Assembly: GCF_026626705.1 (NCBI RefSeq)
Contig: NZ_JAPNKC010000001.1
Coordinates: 11,308,001 to 11,372,000 of the forward strand
DNA length: 64,000 nt
Direction: 5' to 3'
From: Pyxidicoccus sp. MSG2
GTDB taxonomy: Bacteria; Myxococcota; Myxococcia; Myxococcales; Myxococcaceae
Positions 1-10,900 of the stretch are shown here, in pieces. The translations under genes and the position numbers were made by a program. The first letter of the stretch is position 1, and each line of letters opens with the position of its first letter. The notes under the pieces were generated by a model that was not told the DNA's origin, made no database searches, and was given only the letters and a program-made list of their open reading frames with translations.

Positions 1-511
1 GGACCTGGGATGCCTCCGCGCGGGCGATGACGCTATCGAGTGGCCGAGGCAGGACGCGCGAGCGCTCCCGGACCGCCTCGCCGAGCGGCTTTCCCTGTCC
101 GACGTGCCAGGCGATCTCCCTCCACTCCGGGTGGCACTCGAAGACCTCACGGCCTTCCGCGAACGCGGAGCGCACGCCGAGGGACTCCAGCGCACGGCCC
201 AGGTAGAGGAGAGGCAGCCGGGAGTCTGCCGCGAGGGCCCACCATTGGCAGACTTCGTCGAGCGCATCGAGCAGCCCCCCGGTCCGCTCTCCCTGCCGCA
301 CGAAGGGCCGGAGCGTGGCGGGGAGCTGCGCGAAGCAGTCGGCGACGGGCGCTCCGGCGAGCAGGCGCTGATGGGCCTCACGCATCGCTGGGGACTGCAG
401 TTCGGCCGCCGTCAGCTCAACGGCCTCGAGCAGCGGGAGTCCCCCGCGGCACAGCACAGCGAGTCTGCGCATCGGCCATGCCGCTTCGGGGAGTGCCATC
501 CGAGAGAGCAT
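1..511 (-). CDS. GspF/PilC-like T2SF-domain protein, partial
   Basis: The gene runs off the left edge, so only the first ~170 residues are visible. The pattern MRRLAVLCRGGLPLLEAVEL, then a Gly-x-Pro-Val-Ala-Asp turn and FVRQGERTGGLLDALDEV, matches the cytoplasmic T2SF domain of GspF/PilC-type inner-membrane platform proteins (R-x-L-A...GxPLxxAL...GExxGxLxxAL). A second, weaker copy follows at about residues 115-165 (GQGKPLGEAVRERSRVLPRP). No hydrophobic segment separates the two halves, unlike classical GspF, so this is a divergent member or has its membrane part beyond the window. It lies 36 bp after lnt on the same strand. The start is uncertain: ATG 511 is used, but the in-frame sequence upstream of it, after a stop at 550-548, also looks coding and a non-ATG start there is possible. 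Confidence 0.6.
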   Translation of the reverse strand, partial: MLSRMALPEAAWPMRRLAVLCRGGLPLLEAVELTAAELQSPAMREAHQRLLAGAPVADCFAQLPATLRPFVRQGERTGGLLDALDEVCQWWALAADSRLPLLYLGRALESLGVRSAFAEGREVFECHPEWREIAWHVGQGKPLGEAVRERSRVLPRPLDSVIARAEASQV

Positions 512-547
512 AGACGGCAGCGCCGTAGTCGCACGCTCCGCCAGTCG

Positions 548-2029
548 TCATTGTTCCGCGGCGTCCACCGGCTGGAGACGACCGTGCCCCAGGGCGCGCC
601 CCAGAGGTCTCTCGGCATGCTCGAGCCCACCCCGGGCGCGAGCGGCGCCGCGGCTCACCTGGCCGTACGGCGTTGCCACCGGCCGGGGAAGGAGCCACCA
701 CCCCTGGCCTTCCGCCGAGCCCTGCTCTCGCGCAGCCACCCAGCGTCCACCGGAAGAGGGGTCGAAGAACCCGCTGTACCCGCCCGTCACGGAGCGCACG
801 AGCGGGAGCCCGTACTCGAGCGAGCGGGCCATGCCCATCGCCAGGGTCATGCGATGCATGAGGGCGCTTCGGAACCAGCTCTCGTTGCCGACGTTGAGCA
901 GCACCGCGGGCCGCGCGTCTGGCTGGACCAGGCCGGTGAAGGCCACCTCGAAACAGATGAGGGGAATCACGGCCACGCCGTCCACGTCGAGCGGCGGCTG
1001 TGGCCCGGTCCACGCAATCACCTGGCTCTTGAGGGTATTGACGCCGAGCCACGCGAAGAGCCGCCGGAAGGCTTCCCCGGGCAGGTGCTCCGAGAACGGC
1101 ACGAGCTTCTGTTTGTAATAGACCGGCTCGCCGCTCCCCAGCTCGACGAGGGTGTTGTACGTGCCGGCGGGAGCCCGCAGCAGCGTACCGGCGAAGAGCC
1201 TCCGGCCCGCCAGGGACAGCAGCTCACGCAAGGGGCGGATGCTCGCATGGCCATCGCGGATGACGGACTCCGGCCAGATGACCCAGTCCGCTTCGGCGCG
1301 CCGGGTGGCCACGACGTACCGGGAGAGCAGCTCCAGGTCATCCCGCTCGCGGTCGCCCGCGCTCGCCTCGTCCAGGGCGATTACAGCCACCCGGACGGGC
1401 CTGGCACCCGCGCCCGGGCGGAGGCTCACCGGAATGAACAGCACGGCGCTGAACACCCCCACCGCCAGGAGGAGCTGGACCCGGGGCCTCGGCTGCGAAC
1501 TCCACAGTCCGAGACACGCCGAGAGGAGGAGCAGCAACAGCCCCGACGCGCGGGCGCCGACAAGGCCCAGCCATGCGCCGAACGGCCCCTGGGCCAGCCA
1601 GTAGCCGGAATGCAGCCACGGAAAGCCAAGCCAGACATCGTGGACGAGCACCTGCATGAGCCACAGCCCGAGGGCCTGCGCATACACCGGCAACGGACGG
1701 CGTGACGGCAGGGCCGCCACGAGCCCCCACAGGCCATAGGGCAACGCGACCAGCAGCAGGAACCCGCCGAGCACGGCGGCACCGACGAGGCGCTCGCCGG
1801 GCGTCAGCACGTAGAGGACATCGACGAGCCAATACAGACTGCTGGCCGCCAGCAGCAGGCCAAACAGGTAGCCGGAGAGGAACCCGGCACGCGGTGTCCC
1901 ACGCCGGCCGAGCGCGTGGAAGTAGCACGCGAACCCGGCGACGAGCCCGAGCAGGTTGGCGGGGAAGAGCAGGATGAGGTGGGCCGAGAGGCCCACCAGC
2001 AGGGCTCCGAGCGTGGAGACCCGCGTCAC
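548..2029 (-). CDS. lnt: apolipoprotein N-acyltransferase
   Basis: Inner-membrane enzyme that N-acylates the terminal Cys of lipoproteins, the last step of lipoprotein maturation. The 493-residue product has about six hydrophobic segments in residues 5-210, then a carbon-nitrogen hydrolase domain. The catalytic triad is visible: Glu254 in WPES, Lys308 in YKQKLVPFSE, Cys359 in ICFE. The GTG start at 2029 is chosen because it overlaps the stop of the upstream gene by four bases (GTGA), implying translational coupling, and the first membrane helix starts directly after it. Oddity: the usual last transmembrane helix after the nitrilase domain is missing; the C-terminus after TPYGQ is a short Arg/Gly-rich tail in this frame and the other frames offer no helix either. 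It suits a genome so rich in lipoproteins. Confidence 0.88.
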   Translation of the reverse strand: MTRVSTLGALLVGLSAHLILLFPANLLGLVAGFACYFHALGRRGTPRAGFLSGYLFGLLLAASSLYWLVDVLYVLTPGERLVGAAVLGGFLLLVALPYGLWGLVAALPSRRPLPVYAQALGLWLMQVLVHDVWLGFPWLHSGYWLAQGPFGAWLGLVGARASGLLLLLLSACLGLWSSQPRPRVQLLLAVGVFSAVLFIPVSLRPGAGARPVRVAVIALDEASAGDRERDDLELLSRYVVATRRAEADWVIWPESVIRDGHASIRPLRELLSLAGRRLFAGTLLRAPAGTYNTLVELGSGEPVYYKQKLVPFSEHLPGEAFRRLFAWLGVNTLKSQVIAWTGPQPPLDVDGVAVIPLICFEVAFTGLVQPDARPAVLLNVGNESWFRSALMHRMTLAMGMARSLEYGLPLVRSVTGGYSGFFDPSSGGRWVAAREQGSAEGQGWWLLPRPVATPYGQVSRGAARARGGLEHAERPLGRALGHGRLQPVDAAEQ

Positions 2030-3216
2030 GGAGCCCCTGTCGCCTGGCAACCGGGCTTCACCTTCAGCCACCGGCCGTAGTGGTCGGAGTGGGTATAGAA
2101 GGGCCACTTGCGCTGCTGGGTGTCGAGCGTCTGCCACGCGGGCGCCCAGCCGCTATACGAGATGCTCGCCGCCGGGCAGGTGCCGAACCAGGCGGGCTTG
2201 CCGAGCAACACGGTGTCGAAGTCGCCCTTCTGGCCGGTGCTCATTCCGTTCGGCCCGGTGTCGGCGGCCGTGCCGGGCCAGTTGGACTTGAAGCCCGCCG
2301 TCTCGAAGCCACCCAACACCGCGCCAGCGCCCCGGTAGGCGTAGGGCTCGAGGAAGGCCCCGCTGGCGGAAGCCTGCAGCAGGAGCTGGTAGCCCTTGGA
2401 GTTGGCGACGGTGCTGTCGAAGTCGGCGTTGAAGTCGCCCCCGAAGAGGACGTGCGCGGGGGGATAGCTGGCCTTGTTGGCACTCACCGCCCCCTGGATG
2501 AAGGCCAGGGACTCCTGCATGTTGGAGATGCGCGAGCCGTCCGAGGCGGCGTGTCCGTCGAGGTGACTGTTCTCGCCGTAGGTCAGGTGGGTGTTGAAGA
2601 CATAGTAGTAGCGCCCCTCCTTGGCGAAGATCGCCCCCCAGACTCCCTTCTCCTTGTGCACGTCGAAACCCGTCACGTTGGTGAAGGCCTTGAAGCCGAG
2701 CTCCTTCACCAGCGAGGTGCCGCTCTTGTAGAACATCACCAGGCCGCTACAGTCGTTCTCGATGGCCCCGTCGAGGGAGTCGTCGCAGTAATAGCCGGCG
2801 GGGGTCACCATGCCGTAGCCGCGCGCGGCCAGGTCGGCCTTGGGACCATCCAGGATGATGTCGTCGTAGTCCCAGGCCTCCTGCATCAGGAGGATGTCCG
2901 CGCACTTGAATACCTTCCCCAGGCTCTGCTCCATTTCGTCTCCGAAGTCGGTGACGAACGGGACGTTGTGGAAGATGTTGTAGGACGCCACGGTGAACGC
3001 ACCGGTGTCGTTGCAGGCCTCGTTGAGCTGCCAGGAGCGGGTGAGCGAGGTGTTGAAGTAATCCATCTCGCTCACGGCGTCGAACCACTCCGCGGGACGG
3101 TTCGAGTAACGGTTGTCGAACGACGGCGTGGACTCGGCCAGGGCGGCTCCGGGGAGGACCAGCCCCAGCAGGACAGACAAGACGAGGAGTGGGTGTCTGG
3201 ACTTGTGGGCTTCCAT
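2026..3216 (-). CDS. secreted sphingomyelinase/phospholipase C-like phosphodiesterase (EEP fold)
   Basis: 396 residues with a signal peptide (LVLSVLLGLVLPGAALA, cleavage near residue 27). The mature part is an endonuclease/exonuclease/phosphatase-fold enzyme: SYNIFHN with Asn80, LMQEAWD with Glu113, NTHL with His210, GGDFNAD with Asp261/Asn263 and HSDHYG with Asp378/His379. These are the metal-binding and catalytic positions of the neutral sphingomyelinase/DNase I superfamily. Export plus this motif set favours a secreted phosphodiesterase acting on phospholipids such as sphingomyelin; a secreted nuclease cannot be excluded. Several Cys residues suggest disulfides. It sits 27 bp behind a lipase-foldase-like gene and is coupled by GTGA to lnt, so the three are probably one transcript. 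Confidence 0.8.
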   Translation of the reverse strand: MEAHKSRHPLLVLSVLLGLVLPGAALAESTPSFDNRYSNRPAEWFDAVSEMDYFNTSLTRSWQLNEACNDTGAFTVASYNIFHNVPFVTDFGDEMEQSLGKVFKCADILLMQEAWDYDDIILDGPKADLAARGYGMVTPAGYYCDDSLDGAIENDCSGLVMFYKSGTSLVKELGFKAFTNVTGFDVHKEKGVWGAIFAKEGRYYYVFNTHLTYGENSHLDGHAASDGSRISNMQESLAFIQGAVSANKASYPPAHVLFGGDFNADFDSTVANSKGYQLLLQASASGAFLEPYAYRGAGAVLGGFETAGFKSNWPGTAADTGPNGMSTGQKGDFDTVLLGKPAWFGTCPAASISYSGWAPAWQTLDTQQRKWPFYTHSDHYGRWLKVKPGCQATGAP

Positions 3217-3243
3217 CTTGGACCTTCCGGGACGGTGAGTGGA

Positions 3244-4332
3244 TTATTGCAACTGATATTTGACGAGCAATTGTTGATCGACGGCGGGCATCCGCTGGCG
3301 CAGTTGCTCCGGCGTCAGGCCGGAGCGGGTCAGCTGCTCGAGGAGCCGCGCCCGCTCCAGGTTGAAGGCGTCCAGACGCTCGCGCCGCTCCGTCTGCTCC
3401 CGCTGATGCTCCAGATACCGCATGGCGGACTCGGAGCCGGCATGGCGCTCGTACACGGCCCGCTGCTGCTCCGGGCCGAGCGGGCCGGCCGTCTCGCGAA
3501 TCCGGAGCTCGAGCTTCGCCAGCTCCATCGGCTCCACCACGGACGCAAGCCGCACGCCGTGTTCACTCTCGAGGCGCTGGAGCCATTGCTGCCAGGCGGC
3601 GAGCTTCTGGTCCACCGAGGTATGGGAGTCGGTGGCGAGACGGTCCACCTGGTAGGGAAGCTGGAAGAGCTCATCGGAGAGACCGAAGAGCCGCCCATCG
3701 ATGGATGGGCCGAGGATGTCGCGGCGCGCCTCACGGAAGCGCTCGTGGGCGGCGAGGAGCGCCTCGTCCGAAGCGAACGGGAGCTGTCTCACCACGAGCC
3801 GCTCGTATTCGGAGTCGACCTGCTCCAGCATGCTCCAGAGCTGTTCCTGGGTGAGGTCGTCGGGGAGGGCGAAGCGCTCCTTCAGCCAGCCGAACAAGAG
3901 GCTCCGGCACGCCGCGGCACCGTCCGGTCCCTCGAGCTGGAGCTGGGCCCGGTAGGGGGTGAGCTCCTCGAGGTGGCTCCGCAAGGCCCCACAGCGCCTG
4001 TCGAGAAGGCTCTTCAGGAGACGGCTGGGAGTGAGCGCGAAATCCCCTCGCGCGGCGATGCGCTCGCAGACGGTGCCCAGCCTCTGTCTGAGCCGGGCCA
4101 CCAGGAGTCGCGCCTTGATTTCCCGCGCCTCGGGAGCGGTGTCCACCAGGGCGCCTGCCTGGGCGCGCCTCGAATCGAAGGGGAGGAGGGCAGGGGGCGC
4201 GGAGGCGCTCGCGGCACCGGCGCTCCCCGCGGGAGACACGCTGCTCTCGGAGGCCGCGACATACCGCCAGGCCATGAGCCCGAGGATCGCGGCGCACACC
4301 AGGACCCCGGTAGCTCTCGAAGGGGTGCGCAT
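3244..4332 (-). CDS. membrane-anchored lipase-chaperone (LifO/Lif)-like protein
   Basis: 362 residues: an N-terminal membrane anchor (residues 7-24), an Ala/Pro/Ser-rich linker (28-50), and a long, almost entirely helical, charged periplasmic part to the end. This architecture and length resemble the steric foldases that help secreted lipases fold. The tail, with an FNLERARLLEQL-type helix and repeated R-x-x-x-L-x-x-x-R pattern, resembles the C-terminus of those proteins. The diagnostic RxxFDY motif of classical Lif is not clearly present, so the assignment is by architecture and composition. The neighbour 27 bp downstream is a secreted phosphodiesterase, a plausible client. It could equally be an unrelated helical envelope protein. 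Confidence 0.5.
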   Translation of the reverse strand: MRTPSRATGVLVCAAILGLMAWRYVAASESSVSPAGSAGAASASAPPALLPFDSRRAQAGALVDTAPEAREIKARLLVARLRQRLGTVCERIAARGDFALTPSRLLKSLLDRRCGALRSHLEELTPYRAQLQLEGPDGAAACRSLLFGWLKERFALPDDLTQEQLWSMLEQVDSEYERLVVRQLPFASDEALLAAHERFREARRDILGPSIDGRLFGLSDELFQLPYQVDRLATDSHTSVDQKLAAWQQWLQRLESEHGVRLASVVEPMELAKLELRIRETAGPLGPEQQRAVYERHAGSESAMRYLEHQREQTERRERLDAFNLERARLLEQLTRSGLTPEQLRQRMPAVDQQLLVKYQLQ

Positions 4333-4366
4333 GGGTGCTCTCGTCGGAGGGGAACCCGAAATGGCG

Positions 4367-4810
4367 TCAGGGCCGGGGAAGGGCGAAGGGGTCCGGCATC
4401 CTGGCGGCCCCCTCCGCCAGGGGCCGCGAACACCTGCCCACCGCCGAGGTCGTCACACCCGCGTGACACGAGCCACACGTGTTGGGACATCCGCAGTCCT
4501 TCGGACAGGTGTCCACCGTCTCGGCGACACACACACCGTCCCCACACCAGCAGTCCCCGGGGCAGGTGGCCTCGGTCTCTCCCGAATCACAGACGCCGTT
4601 TCCACATCCGTGACAGCCCGAGCAATTCGTCTGACCTTGTGTCCCCATGGCCACGGGACAGGTACTCACCGCGACCGCATCAGCTCGCGTGGCCAGCGCT
4701 TCCGGCGTGGCGCCAGGCTGCGGGTCCAACGAGCCACAGGCCGCCAGCATGGCGAGACAGCACCCCGCGAGCGTGATGGTGAGGCGATGGCAACCGGGAA
4801 ACTGCTCCAT
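4367..4810 (-). CDS. Cys-rich lipoprotein with CGNGVCxxGE-type repeats
   Basis: 147-residue predicted lipoprotein; the ATG at 4810 puts a signal peptide with lipobox LAAC at residues 22-25. After a short spacer come two copies of a Cys repeat (CGNGVCDSGE..TCPGDC and CGDGVCVAET..TCPKDC) and a third partial CPNTCGSCH. This repeat is common in surface proteins of myxobacteria and is expected to form small disulfide-bonded modules; no enzymatic role is indicated. It lies 34 bp upstream of the foldase-like gene on the same strand and may be the first gene of that operon. No strong ribosome binding site precedes the start. Confidence 0.7.
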   Translation of the reverse strand: MEQFPGCHRLTITLAGCCLAMLAACGSLDPQPGATPEALATRADAVAVSTCPVAMGTQGQTNCSGCHGCGNGVCDSGETEATCPGDCWCGDGVCVAETVDTCPKDCGCPNTCGSCHAGVTTSAVGRCSRPLAEGAARMPDPFALPRP

Positions 4811-4904
4811 GACGAGGCCCCGCGATTCTGGAATCCTGCCGAGACACGGTATTCTGTACTTACTTGGTATTCCGATACAAGCGGGCTTGCCACCCTCCGG
4901 TCCG

Positions 4905-7900
4905 CTACCCTGGGACTTCGTAGTACAGCGACAGGTACTGGATGACCTGGTCCGCATGCGGCACCAGCTCCGGCAGGTAGCTCTTGAGGGCCTGCCGTGT
5001 CGCCTCCGCCAGCCGCGCCTGGCTGCCCAGGTGCTCACGCACATAGGGCTCCAGTCGCTGGATGAGCTCGTAGTTGCTGGAGACGTTCTCCGCCCGCATC
5101 GCCTTCTCCACCCCCGGAGCGTTGGCCGGCGGCACGTCCGGCAGCAGCCGGCTGATGAAGGTCACCCGGTGGAGGATGCGCCAGCAGGGCGGCACCTTCT
5201 CCGTCTGCCGCGCCTGCCTCAGCGCCAGGGCGTTGGCTTCGCTGGACTGCTCCAGCCAGTGCGGGTCGATGACCTTGCGGAACAGGTCATCGAAGTGCCG
5301 GCGGTCCGTGTCCAGGTAGAAGCTCATGAAGCGGTACGCGTCCACCTTGCCGGGCACCAGCACCGGCTGGTTGTTGGTGTCGAAGACGGGCCCGGTGGCG
5401 TCGTACTTCTGGATGTTGGCCGGCAGGCCCAGCTGCATCTCCAGGCCGAACGCGCGGCTGGCCTCGCTGCTCTTCGCGCGGGTGAAGGTCTGCCCCCCGC
5501 CGAAGGACGCATCCAGCTGGAGACCGATTCCCACGCCGGCAATCTCCAGGTTGAACCCGAAGTGCGCCTCTCCCATGACGTTGTAGGTGAAGTGGCCGTT
5601 CTGGCTCTCCGTCACCACGTCCGTCGTCTCCGTCGTCTCCGCGAAGAAGCCTCCCTTCGCCGTCCACACGTACGTGTTGCACAGGTTGCGCCTGGCGAAG
5701 GCGCGCGCCGTCTCCTCGGTGTTCGACGCCGGGAGCGCCATACCCGGCAGCTCGCCAATCACCCCCTCCAGGGCCTTGCGGGCCTTGTTGACGACCTCGT
5801 TCACCCCGGACTGGGTGAGCTGGCTGCCCGTGTCGAAGCTCCGGAAGTAGCTGAGCTCCTGCTGCTCCTCCCGCAGGATGCGGCGCTTGAGCGCGTACGC
5901 CTCGCTCGGCTTGAAGTAGGAGTACTCGCCGTAGGCGGAGGCCATGGGGTAGTCGGGGTCCAGCACCTTTCCGGCGCTGGAGAAGCCGATGCACCCGTCG
6001 AGCGTGCCCTGCTTGGTGTACAGCGGGTTGATGGGGAAGGGGATGAGGTTCCAGTCCCGGGGGATGTCGGGGTTGGGCACCATCCGGTAGCCCACCAGCG
6101 CCCGGTTGTGCTCCAGGCGCAGCGAGTACACGTCCGCCGTCTCCGACTGCACCAGCGCGAAGCCCACGTTGGAGGGGACGATGCGGCGCTCCAGTCCGTC
6201 CGCCCGGGGCTTCTTCGGGTCCTCCCAGTTGCCGGCGAGCGACACCGCCATGTTCCGGGACCTGCGCTGGCTCCTGCTCACGCTGCCATCGCTCATCCAC
6301 CCGCCGGACAGCTCGGTGCGCACCGTTCCGGAGCCCTCCGCGAGCACGTTGACCACCGGCGTCGACGTGCCCAGGCCGAGCGGGGCGGTGACAATCTCGA
6401 CGTCCTGGCCGAGCCCGGTGCCCAGGGTGAGGGCCAAGCTGCCCTGCATGCTCGTATCCGCCGACGCGGCGATGGTGGTGGTGACCTCGTCGGCCTGCAC
6501 GAACTCGATGCGGGACAAATCCCCAGGCACCTCGCCGGTGTACTCAATCACGCCGGCCGTCAGGTTCTCCGACGGCACGGGGGGCGCGCCCTCGATGAAG
6601 CCGATGACCTGCGGCGCGAACTGCGCCTGGCTCACCCACTCCGTGACGAGGTTGCCCACCTTGTAGCCCGTCACCAGGTGCCACGCCCCTTCGAGCGTGA
6701 AGGAGTACGCGCGCTTCATCGCTCCACGCATGCCCCCCGTCGCATCCCGCTGCAGGTCGCCGTACTCGGCGACGGCGGGCGAGGAGTCGATGGGGGCATG
6801 GAACGGCGTGCGCACTCCCGCCAGCGCGGAGCGCACCCGGGCGGTGTCATTGGACACCGGCGCGGTGCTCAGCGCGGGGACGGGCCGGTGGCTCGCCTCC
6901 GGCATCTCCAGGTGGTTTCCGCGCAGGCCGTTGTCGTTGACCCGCATGGACTCCGTCCGCGTCGAGTCCAGGTCGAAGGTGTAGTAGGCGACGAGGTCCT
7001 CCTTCTCCCCCTTCAGCCGGGTGAAGAGGTTGTCGAGCACCTGCTCCTCGGTGCGCAGTCTGTCCCAGATGCGCACCTCCTCCAGTTCGCCCTTGAAGCC
7101 CGCCTTGAGCGCGTCGCCGTCCCACACCCCGCCCAGGTTCAGTCCCGCGCCCACCTGGGGCAGGGCGGAGACTTCGCTGCCCGTCACCGCCACCGCCTGG
7201 AGCGCGACGCCCTTGCCATTCACGTACAGCCAGGCCTGGCTGCCCGCGGGGTTGGGGGACTTCACCCGGCTGGCGCCGCGCAGGCGCACCGGGTAGCTCT
7301 GGCCGTCGTCCTGGGTGACGTTGCCCTCCTTCTCCGGGAAGCGCCACCGCGCCACCAGCCCGGTGTCCTTCGGCTTGAGCGGCACGCCGAGCTGCGCGGG
7401 GTCCAGCGCCCGGCTCCACATGCGCACCTCGGCCAGCGTCCCGATGAGGCTGTACGTGTCCGTGCCCTCCGCCATCCTCCCGAAGTACAGGGGGCCCCCA
7501 TGCCCGAGCGGCTCCGCGCCTTCGTAGCGCTTGACGCCCACCTCCCGGCCATCGATGTAGAAGCGGAGGTCGTCCCACTCCTTCACCTCGACGCTCTCCA
7601 CCACCTCGACGCTCTTCCCTGCAATCTCCAGCGTCCCCTTCTTCTCGGTGCGGCTGTTGCACGCCTTGCGCACCACCGCGACGCGGTGGAACTTCCCGGC
7701 CTCCACGCCGCCGTCCGACAGGAACTCCTTGCGGCCCCCGTCCGCCTCGAAGGTGAAGGACAGCTTCCCCGCTTCGTTGATGCCGAACATGTAGGGCGCT
7801 TGTTGTCCGCTGCCGTCCTGGAAGCTGCCCTTGCCCATGAGGGGCTGGCGCCGCCCCAGCGCCTCCACGGTGAGGAACACCTCCAGCGTCAGGTCGCCGG

Positions 7901-10900
7901 TGAGCTGGAAGGCATCCGCGTGGGCCGCCTCCAGCCACGCGCCGGCCCGCAGCTGAATGCCCCAGGACTGCTGGAAGGCGAACGCGACATGGCGCCAGCT
8001 CCCCACTGGGAAGGACTCCTGGCTGAGCACGTAGGAGTCCCCCACGCCCGCGAGCACCTTGAAGCCCGCGTCGATGGGAGACTTCATCCAGCCCGGCGTG
8101 CCCACGACGGAGCAGTGGAACTGGCGTCCCGTCGCGTCTCTCACCCGGGTGTCGTTGAAGCCCCAGCACGCCAGCAGTCCCGCCTCGCCCCCCGACATGC
8201 GCTTGCCCTTGTCCCCCTTGATGGTGTCCAGGCTCCGCGCACTGTTCCAGACCCGCACCTCGTCCAGCCCGCAGGCCGCCGGTACCGCCAGCGCCTCATC
8301 GCCCACGTCGGGCCCCAGCCCGCCCAGGCCCCACTCGCCCTCGCCCGCGTAGGCCTCCGAGCGCGTGACGTTATCCACCCGCGCGCCGTCGCAGTAGAGG
8401 ACGACGGCCTTGCTCTGGGCATTGTGGGTGAAGGCGTAGTGGTGCCACTCCATGTCCTTGACGGCGACCTGCGCGTCCGTCGTGCCGGCCTTCATGGACA
8501 GCACCAGTTTGTTGTCGGCGGTGAGGGAGAGCGCCAGCCGGTTGCCGTCCTCCGCGAGGGTGGAGCCATGGAACAGCACGCACCCGGGGACCTTGTCGCG
8601 GGTCCGCTTCAGCCACAGCTCGACGGTGAAGCTCTTCCCGGACAGCTCCAGCGCGTCTCCGCAGTGGACGTACGTCTGCCCGTCCAGCGCCAGCGCCGAG
8701 CGGACGTCCTTCTCCTTCGCCTTCACGAGCGCGAGCATGTACTCCAGCGGCGCCAGCGGGCTGACCAGGGGCGCTAGCGGGGACGCCACGAAGGCCGGCG
8801 TGCCGGCATACGTTCCGCCGGACTCGCCACCGGCGAGGGCGATGTCGCGGGCCTCCTCCTCCACGAAGTGCCAGCAGGCCAGCAGGCCCGGCGTGTCACC
8901 GGCCACCCGCAGCTCCTGGCCTGACACGATGGACTGCGCGGTGCGGGCATGGTCCCACACGCGCACCTCGTCCACCTGGCAGGTGGACGGAGAGGAGGCA
9001 GTCCCATCCGCGAGCACCTCCGCGCCCAGGAACAGCCCGCCCTCACCCGAGTAGGCGCTGGAGAGCTCCTTGCCCGCCACCTTCTTGCCATCCAGGTACA
9101 GGACGGCCTCGAGGCTCTCGGCGTCATGGGTGACGGCGACATGGTGCCAGTTCGTGTCCTTCACCGCCGTCGAGCCCGTCAGGCTGTCCTTCCCGAAGCC
9201 GCACGACAGCTTCCCCGCCTTGTTGAAGGAGAGGAGCAGCCTCGGGTTGCCGTCCTCCGCCGTGGCGCCATGGGCCAGCAGCACCTCGGCCACGCCCGTC
9301 TTCGTGCGCTTCAGCCTCAGCTCCAGGGTGAAGTCGACTTCCGCCAGCACCACCTCGTCCCCGAAGCGCACGTACGTCTTCCCGTCGAGCGCCAGCGCGA
9401 GGTTGCTGGACTCCGGAGTCCGCGCCGCCGGGGCGCACGCGAGCACCACCGACGACGTGTCCACTGCCGTCGGCAGGAGCCAGGTCTCCAGCGTCACGTC
9501 GCCACGCAGGGCCAGCGGTGTCGTGTCCTGTCCGCTGGGAGAGGCCAGGTACGTCTGACCGGTGAAGGAGAGGTCTCGGCCGGGGGCGTCTCCGTGCCAG
9601 CGGCCGGGAGTGGTGGACAGCACCTGCTTGCCTTCGCCGTTGGCGAGCGTCGTCACGCTGAGCGTGGGCACCGGGCGCAGCCAGAGCGAGCCCTGGGCGA
9701 GCGTCGAGCCCGGCAGGTCGGACACCGCCTGTCCGTAGTCATACGGGAGGAAGCGGACGGCCTGCCCGGCGGTGAGCGTGCCCTGGGGGGCGGCCTTGAG
9801 GGTGAGCTTCGTGGCCTTGGGTTGGGTGAGGGTGCTGACCTGGAGCACCTGCGTGCCCACCTGGATGCGGTCTCCGGCCGCCAACGAGCGCTGGGCGCCG
9901 CGCGCCAGCGTGAGCGTGGTGCCGCTGACGGAGGCCACGTTGCCCAGGAACTCGGGGCGGGCCTGACCGGAGAGCACCTCGGCGAGCAGCTTCGGGGAGC
10001 GTGGCACGTCGGTCCACGTCTCGGTGAAGCTCCGGGCCTTCACGGTCAGCTTGCAGCGCTCGGCGCTGGTGCCGTCCGCGAGGCTGACCTGGATGCCGTC
10101 CGCGTCCAGGCCCGCGCTGGTGGCGACGAGGGTGAGGCCCTCCGCCGCCTCGCCCAACTGCACCACCTCGCGGGTGACGGACGGCTCGTAGTAGGCGGCC
10201 ATGAGCTCGCCCTCGGCCATGCCGCGGAAGTAGAGGATGACCTGGCCGGTGGAGCTGTCGACGAGGAACGGCGTGTTCGTCGTCTCGGCGAAGGCCAGGA
10301 GCGCGCCGGCCACCGGCAGCCCCCGGCGGTCGACGGACAGGATGCTCATCCGGAGGGACACCTCGCTGCCCTTCGCGCCCAGCGTCAGCTGCGCCAGCGT
10401 CATGCGCGCCTCGCCCTGCGCCTGCTCGGCGGACTTCAGCGCCAGCTCCAGCTCCGCCAAATCCTTCCGCATCCGTGCGAGGACCACGTCCAGGTCCTCG
10501 ATCAGCTCGCGGGTCACGAGCCGGCACGCGGCCGGGCCCGTCAGCCCGTTGGAGGACAGCCCCAGGGCCCCTGCCTCCGACGTCAGCACGAGGAACTCGC
10601 CCTGGTGGGCCGGGTGGCCGGAGCCCGCGTGTACCACGGAGAGGTTCTGGACGTAGGAGGACGGCTTCGAGCGCTGCCAGGTCCAGTCCGTGCTCGTGGC
10701 ATGCTGGACGAAGCCACTCGTTCCCCACTCCAGGTACATCTGGCTCTTGCGGTTCTGGAGGCGGTATCCGCCCTTGTCCGAGGCCGCGGCGATGAACCGC
10801 CAGTCCAGGTAGTCGCGGTGGAGCCCATGGATGGGCATGGACGCGATGACGTCGGAGCCTTCCTTCGAGTCCCGGACGCAGAGATAGCGGTTCGGCTCGT

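Noticed and set aside
417..551. ATGA overlap at the lnt stop as the start of the next gene
   Set aside because: The frame from ATG 551 ends at 417 as an Arg-rich non-protein, whereas the T2SF-like protein is in another frame, so the overlap is probably fortuitous.
104..1705. Plus-strand open frame opposite lnt
   Set aside because: The minus strand encodes the full E-K-C triad of Lnt; the plus frame is a charged shadow.
4647..8777. Long plus-strand open frame opposite the giant LamG gene, and a similar one at 8949-11411
   Set aside because: Antisense shadow of a strongly biased high-GC gene: composition is Arg/His/Leu/Ala-rich, no ribosome binding site, no domain, and the minus-strand LamG repeats are unambiguous.
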